Below are positions 57,189 through 64,000 of a stretch of 64,000 nucleotides of DNA, in pieces. Numbering within the stretch: position 1 is the first letter of the stretch; each line of letters begins with the position of its first letter. Location of the stretch: NCBI GenBank assembly GCA_964035015.1, contig OZ036013.1:9309366-9373365 (forward strand). The letters run 5' to 3'. The notes beneath the pieces were generated by a model. It was not told where the DNA came from. It made no database searches and saw only the letters and a program-made list of their open reading frames with translations. The translations under genes and the position numbers were made by a program. The stretch comes from Corallium rubrum (taxonomy: Eukaryota > Cnidaria > Anthozoa > Scleralcyonacea > Coralliidae).

Positions 57189-58359
57189 TTAATGTCCTAA
57201 AAGATGGTTGCCCACAAAATTTACAGTTTGCAAATAAATGTCTCTTCCTTTATTGCCTGATTGACCAAGTGGATCGATGCTCCTTTTTAATTCTTCAAAT
57301 GCTTGCCCTTCAAGGCAACAAGGTATGCTGTTAACTTCTACATAAGGCAGGTCCTCTCTTCTGGAAAGCAAATCTGGGACTGATACCTCTGGGTAGTATA
57401 TTTCTTGGCCACGGTGCAACTCAATCAAACTCTGAATTCGCCCAAAATAGCTGAAGTGGAGTTGCATTTTTCTCTGTGGAAAGGTTGTGGCAATTATATG
57501 ATGCAGCAAACTCTTGTATCGCTCTATTTATTCTTGGCAAGAACACGTAATGGAGGCAAAACAGGTCAACGTCATTCTTAGGGTTTAACTCCCCTCTGAA
57601 TTCCAGATCATGGAACACTTCAGAATATGGACGATTAACATGTCGATTTAGATCTCCATTAAGCCGTTCAACTCTCTGATTCTTAACTGAAGTGCCAGCG
57701 ATCACACCGTATTCACCATGGTGCTCGATCATTTCTTCCCATACCCGAATGTTTTCACCCCCATGGTCTGTCCGAACTCGAATAGGCCTGCCATACTGGA
57801 TAACAGCACGCTGAAATTTCTCCAAAACTGTATCGGCGAGATTGTTATCGGATGCCTCGGCAAAAGTGATCAATCTACTGAATCCATCTATTGACAGGTG
57901 AGTGACTATCTTCCATCTTACCAACTTATGATTTCCATCCATGTGCCAAACGTAATTTGGGCAAGGGGAATCGTAAATTCTTCGCCGTGGTTTATCGCGC
58001 CCACGAGTGATGATGCCATCTGGGTCAACACGGTGAATAGAGCTTCTAACCCTTCCACGCTGCAGACGAAAGCCTTTGGCGCGTAGATGACCCATAACCA
58101 TCACTTCCCCAGCGTTTGGATGCTCGCTCTTGATTTGCCTGACAATATTGTCAAGGCCTTCATCATCAATCGTTGTATATGACCTAGTGATACCAGCATC
58201 GTTCATTATTCGGTACACTGTTGGTCTACTGACATTCAGCATTTTAGCAATTTGTACAACAGAGAAGCCTAAGGTGAGCATATTTACAATTTCATCGTCT
58301 TTACCACTCACTTTTGGCCTTCCAACTACATTGCTTCCCTCCAATGGCAATGGCTCCAT
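57189..58359 (-). CDS. IS3EU-type DDE integrase/transposase with N-terminal HTH (frame shifted near the C-terminus)
   Basis: The main frame 58359-57421 gives 312 residues. A helix-turn-helix (residues 24-60, VVQIAKMLNVSRPTVYRIM) is followed by an rve-type catalytic core with Asp141 (WHMDGNHK), Asp198 (RTDHGGEN) and Glu231 (NQRVERLNGD), Asp-to-Glu spacing 32. The family C-terminus (SVPDLL..., IPCCLEGQAFEELK, PLGQSG, DIYLQTVNF) continues in another frame (57509-57189), so there is a frameshift near 57430-57500 or an unrecognised junction. It would cut and join the TATGAGG ends and make the 6-bp duplication. It is transcribed inward from the right inverted repeat, mirroring the HECT gene at the other end. 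Catalytic residues are intact. Confidence 0.82.
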
Positions 58360-58549
58360 ATTTTCGTTTCAAATTTTAATATACTATAATATAATAATAG
58401 CGGAATACGTGGTAAATTATAGCTTTTGCCTAAAGCAATGCTCAACTTCCAAACGATGTGTAATCATACACAACACAATCTTACCTGTTCGTTACTGTAT
58501 CGATATAAAGGACAGCCGAGTCAACTCTGTTGTTCAGACATCTTGATTT

Positions 58550-59151
58550 GTGTTTCCCGCGCAATACTCGCGAACCAATACTCGCGAACCAATACTCGCG
58601 GGTCAAATTTTACCGCGAGAATAACTTGCGCGCATATAAAGTGCGCATACAATGAAATCATCTTTACTTAGTTTATTTAATGCAGTAGTTTTTATTTACA
58701 AATAATTGGTATGATTCATAAATTGAAAATATAACGATAAATAATTTTATATTTATATTTGGATGTATATAAACAAAGCATGCATTATATATAAATAATG
58801 CATGCATTATATATAAATAATGCGTACATTATATGTAAACAAAGTGGACACTAAGAAATAAAGTGTATGTTATTTGTATATAATGAACCACTGTTTTAAG
58901 AATAAATTTTATTATTTGTAAATAATGTAAACGTTATATGTAAATAAATTTTATTATTTATAAATAATGTAAACGTTATATGTAAATAAATTTTATTATT
59001 TATAAATAATGCGCACATTATGTATGCAACAATATACCATGCTTTCGTTAAAAGAATTAATTGTTAGTAAATAATGATATCGAATCAACTAAATAACGTG
59101 AAATAATGCGAAATACCTACTAAATAATTATTTTACAAATGGCGCCTCATA
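58550..59151. repeat. Right terminal inverted repeat of the IS3EU-like element
   Basis: Inverted copy of 21670-22301. Near its inner edge the word ACTCGCGAACCAAT is present in extra copies compared with the left repeat. The integrase gene starts about 190 bp inside. The target duplication GTGACA follows at 59152. Confidence 0.8.
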
Positions 59152-59157
59152 GTGACA
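59152..59157. other. Target-site duplication GTGACA, right copy
   Basis: Identical to 21664-21669 and directly after the ...CCTCATA terminus. Confidence 0.8.
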
Positions 59158-60241
59158 GATAGTCGAAATACTAGATGGTAAGTTCACAAGAAAATTAAGG
59201 AAGAGATGTTGGTTTGTTTGGTTTCTTTATTTATAGTACGAGTTCCTCTCTACTAAAATTGTTGATCGTCAGACGCTAGTTACTATATTAATAAGACTGT
59301 GGTGTTTATACTCAGACTATATAAATCTTTAAAGCATTGATCAATTTGAAGAACAAGCATGAGATCAAACCGAGAGCCGCGACCTCTCTCTCTCTCATTA
59401 CATTATTTATTAATATAATTCTCATCGACTGAAACACAGCATTTCTATCATGGTTTAACTTTGAAATATTATCTGCAAGACTCGGAGACTTGTCAGTCGC
59501 GGGATTTAACACTCTCTTAATCGTTAGACGTTTCGAACTATTATTTATATTATTAACTTACAGACTGTCCCCAATTAGCTGTACATAGCTAAATACATTG
59601 ACACTTAAATAAAGTTAAAAAGTTAAAATAGAGCGACGATATTTACGAATCTATTTACTAACTCAGTTTACATCTTCTGGCTGTCATCAACTCCATTGTT
59701 GTTATTCTCGCTTTATCGAGGGAAAGAGTCCGAAAGACAGTATAAAACGTAAAGGGACTCCATTTCCTGATCTGGAGTCTGACAAATGCTAGCTGATACC
59801 TATAAATTGTTAATATTAATATTACACTAGCAGGGTTGCTTTGATTATTCTTGTTTCAAGTAAAAATTGGCTGGCATTAGACAGAATACTCAATAGAATT
59901 CTAAATAATGGCCAAAGGATACCCAGCTGCTTGACTGTCACACAAACCTCGTTAAACATACATTACGATTCATATTACTTCTAAACATTTTATTGAATAA
60001 TTAGAAGATGTTGGCTTGAACTTAATTAGAGAAAAGAAAAATTTTGATTTGAGTAAAATTTATACAAAGATCTCGGTGAAAAACATGTATAAAACGATCC
60101 TACAATATGACTCTAGATCTCTCTCAAAATGCAGGAAATGCGTTTTCAGAGACTCTAATTTTCAAAATTTTCCGTGGGGGCATGCCCCCGGACCCCCCTA
60201 GATTGTGGCCACGGTCAGATTTTAGGCTAGATCCGCTCCTG
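59158..60241. other. Right part of the hAT-like element, non-coding
   Basis: No frame with likeness to a transposase. Near the end it contains GGGGGCATGCCCCCGGACCCCCC and GGCCACGGTCAGATTTT. The latter is shared with the left end (21096-21112), supporting one element. Confidence 0.5.
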
Positions 60242-60357
60242 TATATATATGTATATATAATAAAAGTAGCGTGCTGCATAGGCAGTGTAGAAACAACAAT
60301 CGAAATATAGGAAGGTTAAATATACTGCCGAAACAGAGAACGTAGGAGTCTAACGTT

Positions 60358-61862
60358 TTGAGAGACCAAGAAAAACTGTACCAAACTACGTACAACCGAG
60401 TTAGACACAAGAACACAACAATCGCTAGATTTTACGGCCTACCGAAAATCCATAAAGAAAATACTCCTCTCCGACCAATTGTCTCCCTCCCTGGATCACC
60501 GACTTACAACCTATCGAAATATCTTGCTAAAATACTCAAACCTCTGGTCAAAACATCACCTCATTCCATCGACAACGTTAACACTTTCCTGACCAATATT
60601 AAAGACGTAAAAGTTGAACCTGATGAAACCATGGTATCCTTCGACGTAGTTTCTCTATTGACTCCCACACCACTAGACACAGCACGACGAATCACTGAAC
60701 AACTACTTACTGACGATAAATCATGGCAAACAAGAACCTCACTCGACAAAGAAGACATACTTGAACTCCTTGACCTATGCCTTTCAACGGAATTCTGCTT
60801 CCAAAACACTTTCTACCGACAATATCCGGTACCCCTATGGGGTCACCTCTTTCCAGTTTCCTTGCTGAAGCAGTGATGCAGGAACTAGAAAAGAGAACCG
60901 TGACTAACAACCACGACATTAGAACTTGGGACAGATACGTAGACGACGTGTTTGCAATAATCAAGAAAGACAAAACTGACAAAATATTACAAACAATCAA
61001 CAACACTACGGAAAATATTAAATTTACAAAAGAAGAAGAACAGCAAAACCAACTCTCTTTTCTCGACGTATTACTGACTAAAACTAATGACGGCACCTTG
61101 CACACCCAAGTTTACCGGAAGAAAGCACACACTGACCAAATACTGAATTACAACAGCAACCACCCTACTCAACACAAAATCAGTTGTATTAAAACATTAT
61201 TCAACCGAATTGACACGCACTGTAACACAGAACAATCCAAAACAGACGAACGTAGATACCTTTCTCGACATTCCGTATGAGCAACTACCCTATAGGAATT
61301 TCATCAACAAAGTCCTAACGCGCAAAGAACGAACACCAACGAACATCACACCTGACCAACCTGCTCCTGAAAGGACTAGGATCACTTTACCATACATCCA
61401 CCTACGTCAGAAATGACAGCAAGACTTCTCCGACCATTCAACATTGACATAGCACACAAACCAAGACATAAACTTGGATCTAATTTCACGAAACCCAAAG
61501 ACAAAACAATTACAAGCGATAGACACAACGCTATTTACATGTTTTCTTGCCGTAACTGCGCACAACAATACATTGGACAAACATCCAAAAAGATTGAGAC
61601 ACGACTAACAGAACATCGGAACGCTATAAACCGACATGACCATAATTCACTTCCTGCCAAACACGCTGACGACAACGGACACACTTTTGACTGGTCACGA
61701 ACGAAAATACTAGGACAGGCGACTACCAAACACGCGCGCGAATTTAAAGAAGCGTGGCACAGCACAGACAAACGTACATCAAACCGATACATCGACATAC
61801 CTACAACCTACCTTCAATTAAAACGTTCACTGATGAAGGCCAGTGCCCGAAACGTAAAATAA
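60358..61862 (+). pseudogene. Penelope-like element: reverse transcriptase plus GIY-YIG endonuclease, frameshifted
   Basis: Pieces in order: 60358-60876 (FYGLPKIHKENTPLRPIVS, SPTYNLSKYLAKIL, SFDVVSLLTPTPL), then after a shift near 60825 the frame 60777-61280 (GTPMGSPLSSFLAE, YVDDVFAI catalytic motif, QLSFLDVLLT), then after another near 61250 the frame to 61416, then after a third near 61400 the frame 61413-61862. The last piece has IAHKP and a GIY-YIG nuclease (NAIYMFSCRNCAQQYIGQTS, Arg in ETRLTEH). This is the domain order of Penelope-like retroelements with endonuclease. The 5' part of the reverse transcriptase is missing. Three frameshifts make it inactive. Confidence 0.88.
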
Positions 61863-61949
61863 AGATTTTTATCATTCCTTTTTTGATGTTTCATGATTGT
61901 ACTTGGAATTGATGTTCAAAGCTGGCTCTCTGACAATATATATATATAA

Positions 61950-62118
61950 CGTTCTAAGGATTTTGGGTGAAGGAAAATTCGAGTGTAGAATATATACATT
62001 TTGAGACCAAACCGGGACCAGTTGCGAAAAATGCAAATACACGGGCCTTCCGGCAGGAATTGAACCCACGACCTTGCGATTCTAGTGCAATGCTCTGACC
62101 ACTGAGCCACGGAGGCCG
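61950..62118 (-). mobile_element. tRNA-derived SINE, copy 1
   Basis: Minus strand: a tRNA-like head with A box TGGCTCAGTGG and B box GGTTCAATTCC, then GCCGGAAGGCCCGTG, a TTTTTCGCAACTGGTCCCGG body and a tail ending CCAAAATCCTTAGAACG. It is not a tRNA gene because no full cloverleaf closes and a SINE body follows. Confidence 0.7.
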
Positions 62119-62226
62119 TGGCCGAGAGCTTGATCGTGAGTTCTGTATATATAATAAGGTGGTAATGCCAGGAGAGAATTAGGTATATTATAAGTAATAT
62201 TGGGCATTTCACTCGATTACATAGCA

Positions 62227-62372
62227 CGTTCTAAGGATTTTGGGTGAAGGAAAATTCGAGTGTAGAATATATACATTTTGAGACCAAATCGGGACCAGTT
62301 GCGAAAAATGCAACTACACGGGCCTTCGGGCAGGAATTGAACCCACGACCTTGCCATTCTAGTGCAATGCTC
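62227..62372 (-). mobile_element. tRNA-derived SINE, copy 2 (head truncated)
   Basis: The same body and tail as copy 1. The head stops at GAGCATTGCACTAG, where it abuts copy 3 in inverted orientation. Confidence 0.7.
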
Positions 62373-62475
62373 CTTGGCTCAATGGTCAGAGCATTGCACT
62401 GGAATCGCAAGGTCGTGGGTTCAATTCCTGCCGGAAGGCCCGTGTAGTTGCATTTTGCGCAACTGGTCCCGGTCG
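62372..62475 (+). mobile_element. tRNA-derived SINE, copy 3 (tail truncated), inverted to copy 2
   Basis: Plus strand: TTGGCTCAATGGTCAGAGC (A box) through GTGGGTTCAATTCCTGCC (B box) and on to GCAACTGGTCCCGG. Copies 2 and 3 form a hairpin of about 100 bp arms. Confidence 0.7.
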
Positions 62476-62601
62476 TTCTGACCTAATGGCTTTAATTTTC
62501 TTTTATGTAATAAAACAAAACGTTTCAAAAGCTTTACTTAAAGGCACTAACGTTTATTGAATTAAAGCAACTCATATATGTTAACGGTAAAATAGGGTGA
62601 A

Positions 62602-62690
62602 GACTGTGAGGACCTGACTCAGGTCCTCACAGTGTCACGAGTCCTCACAGTGTAGGTGTGTAACTCACCGAGGTCCTCACAATGTGGGGT
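62602..62690. repeat. GTGAGGACC / GGTCCTCAC repeat cluster
   Basis: ACTGTGAGGACCTGACTCAGG and its inverted form, then two more TCCTCACAGTG/TCCTCACAATG words. Short palindromic cluster of unknown role. Confidence 0.6.
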
Positions 62691-62695
62691 ACACT

Positions 62696-62774
62696 AACAC
62701 ATACATACATACATACATACATACATACATACATACATACATACATACATACATACATACATACATACATACAA
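62696..62774. repeat. (CATA)n microsatellite
   Basis: About 19 perfect CATA units. Confidence 0.95.
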
Positions 62775-63481
62775 TAAAATACAAATTTCAAATTTATAAA
62801 ATACAATAAAATTAATGCGCTGCTTTGCTAAGGTTGAATTGTAAAAAAATATCTAAATAGTAAGGGTTCTATAAATCCAAAATTGAGCTGTACGTTTCTT
62901 TGATAAAGGACCTTAGCTCGAAACGCTATCGAACTGTATGCAATATTCCTTAATCTAAATTGCACTTCAAGTTTTAGGTTGCAGTACTAGTGTTTAAAAA
63001 TTATTCGGGCCAACCAGCTAGGCGTCCAAAAATTATTTAGTCCCAACAGTTACAAAGTCTTGGGGCCCGCAAGGTACAGATTCTCAGGGCCCCTGCAACA
63101 GGAAATCTCCCAGTGTCGCTGTAGGCCACGCCGCCCTTGTGCTTAGTTGACGCGTTCAGTCAAGTGATCGTCATCTGTGATCTATTACAGTACACACATG
63201 GAAAAATGTCTTGTATTTATTAAATACGCATTGTTAAATTCTAATTATAAGACCTGGGGTCGGAGCTTATACAGCAGTAATACCCAAGTGTGCTAATCAT
63301 TGAGAGCTTCTATTAATCGGAAGCGAACAAAATGTTTGGAAACACACACCACAGACACATATACCTTTATTCTATATATTTGCTCTAGATTGTCTTTACA
63401 ATACAACAACATATGCACGTTTAAGTTGGACTTACACTTTTATATATTTGTGACATTCTACAAATTATTCTTTACATATAG
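62775..63481. other. End of the large intron, no gene seen
   Basis: AT-rich sequence closing with a pyrimidine-poor but usable acceptor (CTTTACATATAG) at 63481. Confidence 0.4.
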
Positions 63482-63865
63482 TACTGCGGAAAAGTTGTGC
63501 TGATTTGTACAAAAACGGGGTGAAATCCAATGGCGTGTACACAATTGACCCAGATTGTCGAGGAACTTTTGATGTAAGGTGTGACATGACAACTGATGGA
63601 GGAGGTTGGACTGTTTTTCAAAGGCGAATGGACGGAAGCGTGGATTTTTATCTAAATTTGGCTGACTACAAAAATGGATTTGGTAATCTCAGTGGAGAGT
63701 TCTGGCTAGGACTGGACAAGATAAATCGTTTGTCAAAGAGTGGTCAAGATGTTTTGAGAGTTGATCTAGGAGATTTTGAAGGCGAGACACGTTACGCTAA
63801 GTACAACACATTTGCCATGGCAGATGAAACAGAACTATATAAGTTGACAGTAACAGGTTATTCAG
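63482..63865 (+). CDS. Fibrinogen-related domain exon (N-terminal part) of the host gene
   Basis: 128 codons, phase 1 at both ends, from acceptor ATAG to donor TTCAG|GTGAGA. It encodes the start of a fibrinogen C-terminal-like domain: SCADLYKNG, then Cys in DPDCRGTFDVRCDMTTDGGGW, FQRRMDGSVDF, W in GEFWLGLDKI, ending TGYSG. Conserved first Cys, GGGW and FWLG blocks are intact; the calcium- and ligand-binding C-terminal part lies beyond the window. With exon 1 at 18547 it would give a membrane-anchored ectodomain with a fibrinogen-related lectin-like domain, as in innate recognition receptors. Linking the two exons is inference from phase and order. Confidence 0.8.
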
Positions 63866-64000
63866 GTGAGAAACGTTTTATTTGAGAAAGTTATTAACAA
63901 GGTACAGAGTTATTTGTTTGTAGTTGTGTATTAAAAAATTGGAAACGTGTCGCACACTTGGTCAAATTTGTGGGAGAAAAGTCGCCACAATGGCAGTATT

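Larger units (their letters stand above)
21670..59151. mobile_element. IS3EU-like DNA transposon with HECT ligase and DDE integrase, carrying a nested 26 kb insertion
   Basis: The termini TATGAGGCGCCATTTG and CAAATGGCGCCTCATA are inverted. The element is flanked by GTGACA at 21664-21669 and again at 59152-59157, a 6-bp target duplication. IS3EU elements are described with 6-bp duplications and TAY termini, and the integrase at 58359 fits. The inverted repeats extend about 600 bp. Two genes face inward from the two ends: HECT (plus, from 22340) and integrase (minus, from 58359). Without the Polinton-derived insertion the element would be about 11.5 kb. Confidence 0.75.
21059..60241. mobile_element. 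hAT-like non-autonomous element, outermost layer of the nest
   Basis: The left terminus CAGGGGCGGATCTAG and the right terminus CTAGATCCGCTCCTG are inverted repeats with one mismatch in 15. CAGGGG-type ends are typical of hAT elements, which make 8-bp target duplications. Here TATATATA on both sides fits but is not diagnostic because the site is a TA repeat. Own sequence is 21059-21669 and 59152-60241, about 1.7 kb including one target-duplication copy, with repeated CCACGGTCAG words and no transposase. The rest is the IS3EU-like element and its contents. Confidence 0.6.

Noticed and set aside
62372..62445. tRNA gene
   Set aside because: A and B boxes are present, but the acceptor stem does not close properly and a SINE body follows. 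The same head occurs three times in degraded forms.

Overview
This is eukaryotic, almost certainly invertebrate metazoan, DNA. Genes have GT-AG introns and the intergenic space is full of microsatellites and transposons. The mix of Polinton/adintovirus-like genes, CR1-type LINE, Penelope-like element, BEL/Pao remnant, IS3EU-like and CMC-like DNA transposons and a fibrinogen-related gene fits a cnidarian such as an anthozoan best. That placement is inference and no sequence here proves it. All exon structures were read by eye from splice consensus and phase.

Layout. (1) 1-8951 is one side of a Polinton/Maverick (adintovirus-like) element: a basic protein tail, a capsid protein and an adenain-type protease on the plus strand, then two small conserved proteins, the packaging ATPase, a small zinc-finger protein and a five-exon protein-primed DNA polymerase B on the minus strand. 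The polymerase carries an in-frame stop and a frameshift. (2) 8952-18530 holds no host gene that I can support: tandem repeats, miniature transposons, a decayed CR1-like LINE and very large microsatellites. (3) From 18547 a host gene starts: exon 1 encodes the cytoplasmic tail and membrane segment of a type II membrane protein. The next phase-compatible exon, at 63482, encodes the start of a fibrinogen-related domain.

The 44.6 kb intron between those exons holds a set of nested transposons, each recognisable by its termini. A hAT-like element (21059-60241) contains an IS3EU-like element (21670-59151, 6-bp target duplication GTGACA). The IS3EU element carries a HECT ubiquitin-ligase gene at one end and the DDE integrase gene at the other, each just inside a ~600 bp inverted repeat. 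It contains a Polinton-derived element (31023-56953, AG...CT termini, 6-bp target duplication TACATA). Once the next insertion is removed, that element is an almost perfect ~6.4 kb palindrome; each arm encodes a small Bcl-2-like protein, a truncated packaging ATPase, the N-terminal piece of PolB and two zinc-finger proteins. Inside its left arm sits a 19.6 kb CMC (CACTA/EnSpm-like) element (33922-53488) with a spliced DDE transposase gene, a large FEN1-like-nuclease/CXC gene with one in-frame TGA, and a spliced SAMD3-like gene. Several MITEs lie inside that again.

Right of the nest (60242-63481) are a frameshifted Penelope-like element with a GIY-YIG domain, three tRNA-derived SINE pieces and a CATA microsatellite.

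How the genes work together. Each autonomous layer pairs a recombinase with accessory genes: IS3EU integrase with a UIM-HECT ligase, CMC transposase with the SAMD3-like and nuclease-like genes. The palindromic Polinton lacks capsid, protease, integrase and an intact polymerase, so it looks like a defective, snap-back-type derivative that would need a helper element.
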